From CAZAOY01 sp964486925 (GTDB lineage: Bacteria; Bacillota; Clostridia; Oscillospirales; Ruminococcaceae): 51,335 nucleotides of DNA. The translations under genes and the position numbers were made by a program. How positions within the stretch are numbered: position 1 is the first letter of the stretch; the number at the start of each line of letters is the position of its first letter. Under the pieces are notes generated by a model. That model did not search any database and had not been told where the DNA came from. It saw only the letters and a program-made list of their open reading frames with translations. Location: positions 1-51,335 of the forward strand of contig CAZAOY010000014.1 in assembly GCA_964486925.1 (NCBI GenBank), in the 5' to 3' direction. This document shows positions 7,893 through 15,974 of the stretch, one piece after another.

Positions 7893-8093
7893 ATGAACTT
7901 TAGGATAGCAACACCGGATGATAAACAAGCAGTTTCGCAGTACGATAAACATGTAGCAAGGAGCAAGTTAAACAGCATACTCTCGCTAGGCAGGCTGATT
8001 ATTGCAGAGGAAAACAACAATTTTATCGGATGGTTACGGTGGAATCTGTTCTGGGACAACACTCCGTTTATGAATATGCTAACACTATCGTAG
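7893..8093 (+). pseudogene. Truncated GNAT acetyltransferase (N-terminal part)
   Basis: The first 60 residues read as the N-terminus of a GNAT family acetyltransferase: MNFRIATPDDKQAVSQYDKHV..., then RLIIAEENNNFIGWLRWNLFWDNTPFMNML. The family continues for about 90 more residues with the acetyl-CoA loop (R/Q-x-x-G-x-G/A), which is absent here: the frame stops after MNMLTLS. It keeps an intact promoter and a ribosome binding site (AAAAGGGG), so the truncation may be recent. The missing part is replaced by the tail of an unrelated toxin-like gene. Confidence 0.75.
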
Positions 8094-8196
8094 GTTAGTA
8101 GTTGATGAATACTTAATATTCTATGTTGTAAAAGGCCATGTGGTGGAGATACATAGTATAATTAATGGAAGTTTAGATATCTTTAATATGACTTAG
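8083..8196 (+). pseudogene. C-terminal remnant of a RelE/ParE-type toxin
   Basis: In the frame one base ahead of the GNAT remnant, codons 8083-8193 read HYRRLVVDEYLIFYVVKGHVV followed by EIHSIINGSLDIFNMT and a stop at 8194. This resembles the C-terminal strands of RelE/ParE toxins (the YR-LVV--Y-IFY...V-I--I-HG--DI pattern). No start codon or N-terminal half is present, so it is a fragment joined to the GNAT remnant, most likely by a deletion. Assignment is by pattern only. Confidence 0.55.
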
Positions 8197-8249
8197 GTAG
8201 TCCCTAAAACATTATAGATAACTAATAATATAAAATATGGAGGATGGAT

Positions 8250-8885
8250 ATGAAGGTTTTACTTGTTAACGGCAGTCCAAAGAAAGAGGGTTGTACATAT
8301 ACGGCGCTTTCAGAGGTTGCTAAAAGCTTAGAACAGGAAGGTATCGAAACAGAGATTTTTTGGATTGGTAACAAGCCTTTAGGCGGGTGTATCGCCTGTA
8401 GGAGATGTGCTGATACTGGCAGATGTGTATTTGATGATTCGGTTAACGAGTTTCACGGAAAAGCAAAGAGCGCAGATGGGTTTATCTTTGGTACACCTGT
8501 CCACTACGCGTCAGCTAGCGGGAATATGACAGGATTTATGGATAGGTTGTTCTATTCAGAGCTTTGTGGGAATCAAAACAAGACGTTTCGTATGAAACCT
8601 GCGGCGGCTGTTCTTTCGGCAAGACGTGCGGGAACTACCGCTGCATTTGACCAGATGATAAAGTATTTTACCATCCAAGAGATGCCTGTTGTATCCTCTA
8701 GCTATTGGAACATGGTGCATGGAGCACGTCCGGAGGATGTCTTACAGGACGCCGAAGGGCTTTACACCATGAGGGAGTTGGGCAAAAATATGGCATATCT
8801 ACTTCGCTGTCAAGAGGCAGGAAGAAATGCGGGGATAGATCTCCCAGAACGTGGAGTTAAGCCATATACCAATTTTATTCGATAG
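8250..8885 (+). CDS. NADPH-dependent FMN reductase / iron-sulfur flavoprotein-like
   Basis: Flavodoxin-fold protein of 211 aa: VLLVNGSPKKEG at residues 3-14 is the FMN phosphate loop, and FGTPVHYASASGNMTGFMDR the second FMN-binding stretch. A compact cysteine set Cys47-x2-Cys50-x2-Cys53-x5-Cys59 matches the [4Fe-4S] motif spacing of iron-sulfur flavoproteins, suggesting a small cytosolic electron carrier or reductase. The start chosen is ATG at 8250, six nt after GGAGG at 8239-8243; the ATG at 8244 touches the ribosome binding site. Monocistronic, ending in a bidirectional terminator. The physiological partner is unknown. Confidence 0.82.
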   Translation: MKVLLVNGSPKKEGCTYTALSEVAKSLEQEGIETEIFWIGNKPLGGCIACRRCADTGRCVFDDSVNEFHGKAKSADGFIFGTPVHYASASGNMTGFMDRLFYSELCGNQNKTFRMKPAAAVLSARRAGTTAAFDQMIKYFTIQEMPVVSSSYWNMVHGARPEDVLQDAEGLYTMRELGKNMAYLLRCQEAGRNAGIDLPERGVKPYTNFIR

Positions 8886-9001
8886 ACAGCTTTTATCTAA
8901 TTATTAGTGACCTACTTTAACCATGCTAACAATACTTTAGTATGTGTTTGGTTCATCTAAGTATTATAGTATAGACATAGGATATAATTCCATAACTAAA
9001 A

Positions 9002-9036
9002 AACGAGGTTTGCGCGTTGCAAGCCTCGTTTTCTTT
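9002..9036 (+). terminator. Bidirectional intrinsic terminator
   Basis: AACGAGGTTTGC 9002-9013 pairs with GCAAGCCTCGTT 9019-9030 (one G-U pair). TTTTCTTT follows on the plus strand and an A-run precedes it, so it also serves the minus-strand gene ending at 9061. Confidence 0.85.
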
Positions 9037-9060
9037 AGTAATATTGTACTTTAACCGTAT

Positions 9061-11325
9061 TTATCTTTCTTCAAGCTTCTCCGTAAACTCTCTTGATGGC
9101 AACGGCTTTGAGTAGTAGTACCCCTGCACCATGTCACAACCCATCTCACGAAGCATGTCGATATGCGCCTTCTCCTCCACACCCTCAGCTACGGTATGGA
9201 TGGATAGATCCCTCGCCAGATTCAACACATTAACCAACACCGCCTTCGCCCTTAAATTATCATGTGCCGATAGGAAAAAGCTACGGTCTATCTTAATTAC
9301 GTCCACAGGAATATTTCTTAAAAGTCCTAAAGAGGAATAACCTGTACCGAAGTCATCCATAGAAATGGTAAAGCCTTTCTTATGTAGGCTTTCTAACACT
9401 CCATACAAAAGCCCCTCGTTATCCATCATTGTACTCTCGGTTATCTCCACCTCAATGTATTTATGAGGTACATTGTATCTATCGCAGATCTGACTGAGCT
9501 GCTGTACAAAGCTTTCGTTGTGCAGATGTAACCTTGAGAAGTTAACTGATACTACAACCGGCTCTACCCCGCTATCCAACCATGACCTAATCTGCGCGCA
9601 GGACTGCTCTAACATATACATATCAAGCTTTTCGATAAAACCGTTCTTCTCAAAGATCGGGATAAAGGTACCTGGATATATTAAATCCGCGCCTTGTGGT
9701 TTCCAGCGTACAAGCGCCTCCGCCCCGCCGATGGTATCGTCTAAAAGACGGTACTTAGGTTGTAGATAAAGCCTAAACTCCTTGTTCTTAAGAGCGCTCT
9801 CCATCTTACTCTCAATCTCTTTCTCTTTAAAGATACCCGACTTTATCTCATCATCGTAATCTACAACCATCTCTGTAGAGCTTGCTTTTGCCTTTCTATG
9901 CGCAAAGTTTACCTTTTCAAAAACCGAAATGCTGTCGTCCTTTACATCATTAAAGGAGGTTATAAGATACCGACCTGTTGGTAGCTTAAAGTTAAACTCA
10001 AAGTCACCCATCTCTTTATTAAACCACTCTATGTATTGCTGTCGCCTTTCATCATGCTGTTCAATGTTAAAAAATCTTAAAAACACCACAAACTCGTCAG
10101 CATTGACCCTAGCAAAGGTTTCGTCATCATACTTTAAAATCTTACTTAACGCCTGCGACATGCTCTTTATAACCCTATCCCCTGTTGCAAAACCGAATTG
10201 GTCATTTACTAGCCTAAAGTCAGCAATATCAAGCTTGATAATAACGTAAGGTATATCTGGGTTCTCCTCTAGTATACGCTGAACGTCTATGTTAAACTTA
10301 GCAAGGGTCGACGCTCCTGTAAGTTCATCTACAAACGCAATCCTCTCGATGGTTCGCATATGCTTTTTCTGCGTAATCTGAATGTATAAAAGAAACAGTA
10401 GGAATGACAGCACAATCAGCGTGGTTAGCACAAAGGAAGCCAGTAGGATGGCGTTGGTGGTACTAAGTGCCGCTACCTTAGGTACAACCGAGAAAACATA
10501 CCAGTCGTTTACCTTTGACGGAGAGTATGCCGCAATCCGTGATACTCCTCCACGGCTGTATTCAACCATTCCGCTCCTACCATTTGCCATATCCTCTTTC
10601 ATATTTGAGATAATTTGCTTACTTACACCGCCCTTACTCAAAACGGTGAAGACATCATCAAATTCCTTTAGGCTGTTCTTATGCTGTGGATAGATAACCG
10701 GTCTACCGTCCTTCTTTATAACATAAGCAAAGCCCTCACCTGAAAAGATATCAATGTTAAGTAGATCGGAGAATTTTTTATTGTCCATAGTTGCGATAAC
10801 AACCCCCTCTAGCTTACCCTGTACAGTTAAAGGTACAGCAAGCACGTTTATTAATCCCCCGCCTATCTTGTCCTCAAGACGGTCGGATACGTTGCTCTCC
10901 CCTGCTAAAGCTTTCTTGTAGTATTCCCTATCAATTAAATTCATGGATACGTTATCGGTGGTAATCGCGTTACCATTTGATTGTATAATACCAAGTCTTA
11001 TAAAGGTTTTTCTCTCGGCTTCACGCTTAAGTATCTCCATAGCCTTATCTAGAGTGTAGTTTGGCTCGTTTCCGATAATATTTGCCACCGCTTTTATAGT
11101 GTCGATCTCCTCGGCAACAAGAATCTCAATGGCTGAAGCGTTCTTTGTGGATACCTCAAGCAGATACTGTCTGTTCTGCTCGGCAAGCTTATCCCTTAAA
11201 AACCCGTTGTAAAACCACAACCCCGCACCTATTACAACTATTAGCAGGAAGATAATTAATAGATTAAGCCTCTTTGTATTAATATTAGGCAGTAAACCAG
11301 GCTTTTTAAAGTTATATATCCTCAT
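9061..11325 (-). CDS. Cache-GGDEF-EAL c-di-GMP phosphodiesterase
   Basis: 754-aa membrane sensor. Order: TM1 (about residues 21-40), an extracytoplasmic dCache-like domain (about 50-290), TM2 (about 298-320), GGDEF domain (330-490) and EAL domain (510-750). The GGDEF active-site motif is NADEF, so cyclase activity is unlikely. The EAL domain is complete: AEALVRW, EITEST, DDFGTGYSSL, KIDRSFF, and AEGVEE followed by GCDMVQGYYYSKP. It should therefore degrade c-di-GMP in response to a ligand bound outside the cell. The start is ATG at 11325, eight nt after GGAGG; an upstream in-frame start (11361) has no ribosome binding site. It is a clear paralogue of the protein at 45305-47533. Confidence 0.92.
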   Translation of the reverse strand: MRIYNFKKPGLLPNINTKRLNLLIIFLLIVVIGAGLWFYNGFLRDKLAEQNRQYLLEVSTKNASAIEILVAEEIDTIKAVANIIGNEPNYTLDKAMEILKREAERKTFIRLGIIQSNGNAITTDNVSMNLIDREYYKKALAGESNVSDRLEDKIGGGLINVLAVPLTVQGKLEGVVIATMDNKKFSDLLNIDIFSGEGFAYVIKKDGRPVIYPQHKNSLKEFDDVFTVLSKGGVSKQIISNMKEDMANGRSGMVEYSRGGVSRIAAYSPSKVNDWYVFSVVPKVAALSTTNAILLASFVLTTLIVLSFLLFLLYIQITQKKHMRTIERIAFVDELTGASTLAKFNIDVQRILEENPDIPYVIIKLDIADFRLVNDQFGFATGDRVIKSMSQALSKILKYDDETFARVNADEFVVFLRFFNIEQHDERRQQYIEWFNKEMGDFEFNFKLPTGRYLITSFNDVKDDSISVFEKVNFAHRKAKASSTEMVVDYDDEIKSGIFKEKEIESKMESALKNKEFRLYLQPKYRLLDDTIGGAEALVRWKPQGADLIYPGTFIPIFEKNGFIEKLDMYMLEQSCAQIRSWLDSGVEPVVVSVNFSRLHLHNESFVQQLSQICDRYNVPHKYIEVEITESTMMDNEGLLYGVLESLHKKGFTISMDDFGTGYSSLGLLRNIPVDVIKIDRSFFLSAHDNLRAKAVLVNVLNLARDLSIHTVAEGVEEKAHIDMLREMGCDMVQGYYYSKPLPSREFTEKLEER

Positions 11326-11427
11326 AATACATTCCTCCACCCTTAGTGTATCTCGTTGCACCGATGACCTATCGTTAAATGCTGGCTATAAAACATTACC
11401 AAGCTATCGCTAAAACGTACATCTCTG

Positions 11428-11931
11428 TTAACAAGACAATCGCTTGCTTAGATAAAGTGTTAAACCATCATCGTTAGCACAGCTTGCATACTGCTCCAGC
11501 CGCTCACCGTTGTACCATACCCCGCTTCCGTCGGGGATGTATCCTCTTTTTACATACATCCGTTGAGCACTGCCATATCCATAGTGAAGCCCTACCCCTA
11601 GGCAGATTCCATCCGCCCGCTCTTTAGCGTACCCTTCTGCATAGTCTAGCAGTGCGCTACCTACACCTTGACGCTGAAATCGTATCAGCACATTAAAATC
11701 GCATATCTCGGGATACCCGCTTGAGATAAACGGGCCTTCTGATGGTTTGGGCAGTATGGTAAGATATCCCGCTACCTCGCCGTCAATCTCCGCTACTACC
11801 ACAACACGATCGCCGGCTTGCTGTTCTTTATAGTACTGCTCGTACTGATCTGTCGGTTTATCCCAGCCTTGAAGCTTAAAGGCGGCCGGAAATGCTGTTA
11901 TATCCTGCGATATCATAGATCTAATTATCAT
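11428..11931 (-). CDS. GNAT family N-acetyltransferase
   Basis: 167-aa single-domain acetyltransferase. VVVVAEIDGEVAGYLTILP is the beta2-beta4 region and FQRQGVGSALLDYAE carries the acetyl-CoA pyrophosphate loop (R/Q-x-x-G-x-G). The C-terminal YVKRGYIPDGSGVWY is typical of the family. Start is ATG at 11931 behind GAGGT. A candidate extended -10 (TGG then TATAAT on the minus strand, near 11981) lies upstream. The substrate cannot be told from sequence. Confidence 0.85.
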   Translation of the reverse strand: MIIRSMISQDITAFPAAFKLQGWDKPTDQYEQYYKEQQAGDRVVVVAEIDGEVAGYLTILPKPSEGPFISSGYPEICDFNVLIRFQRQGVGSALLDYAEGYAKERADGICLGVGLHYGYGSAQRMYVKRGYIPDGSGVWYNGERLEQYASCANDDGLTLYLSKRLSC

Positions 11932-12030
11932 AATTTACCTCATATTTTACCATAATCATACGGTATCATTGGCAACATTATACCATACACAATACAAGCA
12001 TGGCTGTACCGCCAATTTTCATATAAAAGA

Positions 12031-13329
12031 TTATCCTTTAATCCTGCGGCACTCCAGATAAAAACGCTTATCCCATGGGTGACCCATAGAAAAGGTTTTG
12101 CGTGGAAGGGCGCTGTCTAGTATTACCGTCTTAAAGAGGTCGGATTTCGCCATTCCATCAAAGATAAATCCTATTGTATCGGTAGTTTTGGTTAATGAGG
12201 ATACCACATCCTCACCGTGTATGTAGTCTACCGTTGCCTGTGGATGCTTTAATAACAATTTATCGATAAACTCCGTAATCGATCCCACTGAAAGATTTAA
12301 AGTTGGATTATTAATAATAACCTTATGCACCTTTTCATCTATTATATAGGAAAACACCTGCTCTGTGCCGTTTAAGCTATCGTTGCCGTCGTAGTCTAGA
12401 AGATCAAAACAGCGGTTTAACTCCTTTACTACCTCTAATGGTGAGATGTTAAACAGTACACGATGGATTGGCTCAAACTCCAAAGAGGGTGAGTGAAGAT
12501 TTACAAGTTCGGTAAGTGCAAATCTTGCAGGATGGGATAGTGCCGCCTCCCCAATATTTGCCTTAAGATCCTCATAACACCGCTTAGCGGTTGCTAGCGA
12601 GTGGTTACCGTCCCCTACTGCATAGGCTAACACAGGTTTATCCTCTATACCATCAATATCGCTGTATCTTTTAGTAAATGCTTCTTTGCTTTGGTATTGT
12701 AAAAGCTTTTTGGTTATAACATCCGACTGTTCCTTATTTAATGCGTAACCCTTAATATGTCCGCTATCCTGCATTAATGGGAAATCGTAGACGCACTGGC
12801 TATCCGATAGGTTTTTACCAACCGACTCGACTATGTCGCAGTCAGGATCGTCAATCAACAGCATTATATGAGGAAGCTCTAATGGCGCGGATCTTCGTAT
12901 CTGCACTCGTGGAGGGATACGTGAGAGCACTGTACCTTCGGTGGCACGGATAGGCAAAGCGGCATCCTTAGCGTAGTCGTACTCCTCTAGATCTACTACA
13001 CCCATAATACCCTCTCTAACCCGTCCGTCACGGCAGGTTCGCTCTACATATAGATAGCAGTCCTTAAGTGTATCAAAGATATCCTCATTTATATAGGACT
13101 CCATTGTAGCATTGATGTCGGTAATACGCTCATCAAACCCTGCCTTTTCTAGGTCTATCTCACGAAAGATCATATGTAACGTAGAGTGGCTTTGTGACAC
13201 ATAGTCCGACACGCTATCCCAATAATCCTGCTGTGAGGTATACTGGTCGCATGCAACGACACTCCACTTGGTAAGGTCAATATTCTTCTTTGGTAGTAGT
13301 ATATCGGTAGTATTAAAGATGTTTTTCAC
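12031..13329 (-). CDS. DUF1015 family protein
   Basis: 432-aa cytosolic protein of the widespread DUF1015 family, recognised by the N-terminal WSVVACDQYTSQQDYW, the arginine-rich IPPRVQIRRSAPLELPHIML block and the hallmark VGDGNHSLATAKRCYE. The start is GTG at 13329, nine nt after GAGGAG. It follows the glycosyltransferase gene by 14 nt, so the two are co-transcribed. The family lacks a well-established biochemical function; the context here suggests a link with glycolipid or glycan synthesis only by association. Confidence 0.88.
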   Translation of the reverse strand: MKNIFNTTDILLPKKNIDLTKWSVVACDQYTSQQDYWDSVSDYVSQSHSTLHMIFREIDLEKAGFDERITDINATMESYINEDIFDTLKDCYLYVERTCRDGRVREGIMGVVDLEEYDYAKDAALPIRATEGTVLSRIPPRVQIRRSAPLELPHIMLLIDDPDCDIVESVGKNLSDSQCVYDFPLMQDSGHIKGYALNKEQSDVITKKLLQYQSKEAFTKRYSDIDGIEDKPVLAYAVGDGNHSLATAKRCYEDLKANIGEAALSHPARFALTELVNLHSPSLEFEPIHRVLFNISPLEVVKELNRCFDLLDYDGNDSLNGTEQVFSYIIDEKVHKVIINNPTLNLSVGSITEFIDKLLLKHPQATVDYIHGEDVVSSLTKTTDTIGFIFDGMAKSDLFKTVILDSALPRKTFSMGHPWDKRFYLECRRIKG

Positions 13330-13343
13330 TGTCTAACTCCTCA

Positions 13344-14531
13344 TTAAAATTCTGTAAGGGTTGTATCATGGTTGTCAATTAAACGCTGATAGATCGGGAT
13401 TATATGGTTTGCAAGTCCTAGGCAGTCGTCGGATAGCATATGGTTTTTAACCTTGTATCTAATCTCCTGCTTCTCCTCCTCATCTAGCTTTAGGTAAGCC
13501 TCAATCTTTTCCTTCATCTGCTGGCAGTCTACAAAGTTAAAGCCGTTAACACCGTCCACCACCTGACCCTCATTCATCGGGTCGAGCCTTGAACATACAG
13601 GTAACCCCATAGCCATTGCCTCCTTCATAGAGATGGAGTTTGTATCGCTAACCGAAGCGGTGATATACACATCACAGCAAGCGTAGTACGGAGGAAGCTT
13701 TCCATGATCCACCGCACCAGTAAAGATTAAGCTCTTTTTAATACCCAAAGCAGTAGCCTGTTGTTCATACTCAGGGCGGGTAGGACCATCACCTATTATC
13801 ATTAATTTAAGCTTGTCGTTATCCTTAAATGCCTTTGCCCAGTAATCAATCAGTACATCCACGCTCTTTTCCTTGCCAAGACGTCCACAGAAACAAAACA
13901 CCGTTTCGTCCTCTCTTATGTTGTACTGTGCCTTTATCTGGTTTACCTTAGTTTCATCCACCTTATCCATATCAAACAGATCGGTTTCTACAGGGTTTGG
14001 GATAACATAAACCTTCTTGTCGATACCCACCTGACGGAAAAATTCCTCCACCTTTGCAGAAGGGCCGGTAAGCCCCGCCGCCTTCTTTGCTACCGCTTTA
14101 GCATAGGTATGCGCTACCTTTTTAGCTATAGGAAGTAAAGGAGTTGGCGCAACATAGTATAGATACTCATCATACATTGTATGAAGGGTATAGACTAGCG
14201 GCACATTAAGTGAGGCAGAGTAGCTAACACCGGAAAGCCCAATCCCAAACTCGTTATGGATATGGATTATATCAGGGTTAAACTCCTTTAATATCTTAAG
14301 CCTTTTATAGCTTATTGGGGAAGCTAACCCGTAGTCATAAAACTTTTTTGCCGCAATAGCAGGACAGTTTAACACCCCGTCACGTATGTAATGGTGACGT
14401 GCGTGCGGGTCTGCGGCAACTACCAACACGTTGTGACCTAACTTCTCAAGCCCCTCTTTAAGTGACTTAACATGGGTGACAACGCCATTTATATAAGGAA
14501 GGTAGGTTTCTGTAAATAAAGCTACATTCAT
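13344..14531 (-). CDS. Glycosyltransferase family 4 (diacylglycerol glucosyltransferase-like)
   Basis: 395-aa GT-B enzyme. N-terminal domain: FTETYLPYINGVVTHVKSLKEGLEKLGH, then IIHIHNEFGIGLSG and LVYTLHTMYDEYLYY. C-terminal nucleotide-sugar domain: VIPNPVETDLF, FCFCGRLGKEKSVDVLI, LMIIGDGPTRPEYE and the E-x7-E region NSISMKEAMAMGLPV. The pattern fits processive or monoglucosyl diacylglycerol synthases that make membrane glycolipid anchors, but other GT4 acceptors are possible. Start is ATG at 14531 with GGAG eight nt upstream. The 5' untranslated region can form a pseudoknot. Confidence 0.88.
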   Translation of the reverse strand: MNVALFTETYLPYINGVVTHVKSLKEGLEKLGHNVLVVAADPHARHHYIRDGVLNCPAIAAKKFYDYGLASPISYKRLKILKEFNPDIIHIHNEFGIGLSGVSYSASLNVPLVYTLHTMYDEYLYYVAPTPLLPIAKKVAHTYAKAVAKKAAGLTGPSAKVEEFFRQVGIDKKVYVIPNPVETDLFDMDKVDETKVNQIKAQYNIREDETVFCFCGRLGKEKSVDVLIDYWAKAFKDNDKLKLMIIGDGPTRPEYEQQATALGIKKSLIFTGAVDHGKLPPYYACCDVYITASVSDTNSISMKEAMAMGLPVCSRLDPMNEGQVVDGVNGFNFVDCQQMKEKIEAYLKLDEEEKQEIRYKVKNHMLSDDCLGLANHIIPIYQRLIDNHDTTLTEF

Positions 14532-14547
14532 TGTAAAACTCCATCTC

Positions 14548-14602
14548 TCCGCCGATCTGGACTAAGCATGCGGACTTTATCCTCGGCGGAAGATAAAGCC
14601 GC
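14548..14602 (-). promoter_or_regulatory. Candidate H-type pseudoknot in the GT4 gene leader
   Basis: Reading the minus strand, stem 1 is GCGG+CTTTATC (14602-14592) with GATAAAG+CCGC (14581-14570, one bulged base). The loop of stem 1 holds TCCGCCGA (14590-14583), which is perfectly complementary to TCGGCGGA (14555-14548) further downstream, giving an 8-bp GC-rich stem 2. The linker is 14 nt. Stem 2 ends about six nt before the GGAG ribosome binding site of the GT4 gene, so folding could control translation. Confidence 0.5.
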
Positions 14603-14643
14603 TTATTTAATATATAGTATACGTATAGATAACGTTAACGCTA

Positions 14644-15606
14644 CTACATCGCGCTCATTAGCTTAAACGTAATCTCATCCGCCATAGGCAAACCTTCGTG
14701 TCCATAGTCTGGGTAGATCTCCATATGCTTTGGTGAGGTAATCTTATTATAGATAGCAAACTGACTTGACGGCGGGCAGATGGTGTCCGCAAGCCCTGTA
14801 AAGAAGGTGACATTCGCTTTAATTCGATGTGCCAGGTGCTGTAGGTCGATGTAGCCTAGCTTTGTAAAGAACCTATCAATATTTTTATGTTGCGGGTCAA
14901 AGAATCTAAGATAGGTTAAAAGCTCTGCATAGGCGTCGATAAATAGATCCATCTCCCAGATACGTTTGTAATCGGTCAAAAAAGGATACCCTACTGCGGC
15001 GGTGTTAAGCCGTGGTTCTAGCGCCGCACAGGCAACGGTAAGCGCTCCCCCTTGGGAGAATCCAACCGCCCCTACCTTTGATTCATCTACACAGTCCATG
15101 CTCATAAGTATCCGTGCAGTTTGGGCTGTATCTAAAAATGCGTTTCGGTAGAACAGCTTATCCGGATTATCTTCGGATAAACCACGGATTATATGTCCGT
15201 GATGGGTGTTACCCTTTGTTACAAGGTTGTCCTCCGAATATCCGCCTTGACCTCTTGTATCCAAAGACAGTACCACAAATCCCGAGCTTGCGTAGGCTAT
15301 CTTGTCGATCCACCCACCGCTATGTCCTGTATAACCGTGAAACATGCAAAGCCCCTTTAGCTTTTGGGTAATATGTTTTGGTCTGGCTAGCTTACAATGC
15401 TGTACCGCCCCTCCTACCCCTGTAAAGTAAAGTTCAAAGCATTCTACATTATCTGTTTCAATATCAGCCTTTTCGAGGGTGTATTCTAGGCTTGCTTCGT
15501 CTAACTCCTTTAAAGCACGCTCCCAGTACTGCTCAAAATCATCCGGTTTAGGATTTCTTCCTTTATACTCCTTAAGCTCCTCTAGGGGCATATCAACTAA
15601 CGGCAT
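14644..15606 (-). CDS. Acetyl xylan esterase / cephalosporin-C deacetylase family protein
   Basis: 320-aa alpha/beta hydrolase of the AXE1 family. The N-terminus MPLVDMPLEELKEYKGRNPKPDDFEQYW is the typical family opening. Catalytic residues are visible as the nucleophile Ser in GFSQGG, the acid in GLADTICPPS and the His in YGHEGLP. LDTRGQGGYSED is another family landmark. Without a signal peptide it should act in the cytosol, removing acetyl groups from imported sugars or oligosaccharides. Start is ATG at 15606 behind GGAGG. No xylan-use genes are next to it. Confidence 0.9.
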   Translation of the reverse strand: MPLVDMPLEELKEYKGRNPKPDDFEQYWERALKELDEASLEYTLEKADIETDNVECFELYFTGVGGAVQHCKLARPKHITQKLKGLCMFHGYTGHSGGWIDKIAYASSGFVVLSLDTRGQGGYSEDNLVTKGNTHHGHIIRGLSEDNPDKLFYRNAFLDTAQTARILMSMDCVDESKVGAVGFSQGGALTVACAALEPRLNTAAVGYPFLTDYKRIWEMDLFIDAYAELLTYLRFFDPQHKNIDRFFTKLGYIDLQHLAHRIKANVTFFTGLADTICPPSSQFAIYNKITSPKHMEIYPDYGHEGLPMADEITFKLMSAM

Positions 15607-15887
15607 AAATCTTCCTCCAATGTTAATACAAAGTCGTTGTAAAACTGTTATACAGTATACTAAAGCAATATGTAAAAATCGTGTATTACTTTGATTTGTC
15701 TACTGCACTATATATTAAAAGTCGTCTAGACTTTTTTCCTTTGCTGTGTTTATTATACCATTTTTTAGTTTGAATTACAACAGGTAAATGTAAATTTATA
15801 CTATTTTAACCAAAAAAATCAAATATTACCATAATTAAAATATGTGTAAAAATGTTGAAATGAATATTACAAAATAAGCTTTTTCAC
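15607..15887. other. Non-coding AT-rich gap
   Basis: Divergent intergenic region between the esterase gene and the secreted protein gene. Very AT-rich; apart from the plus-strand promoter at its right end I see no conserved structure or coding remnant. Confidence 0.6.
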
Positions 15888-15916
15888 TTGACAGAAATAT
15901 CATATTAAAGTATAAT
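15888..15916 (+). promoter_or_regulatory. SigA promoter of the secreted modular protein
   Basis: TTGACA 15888-15893, 17-nt spacer, TATAAT 15911-15916. It fits the ATG at 15975, which has AGGAGG upstream. Confidence 0.85.
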
Positions 15917-15974
15917 AAGGATAGGTTCAGTTTTGTTAATTTTACTAAAACTATACTAAATTAGGAGGTTATTT

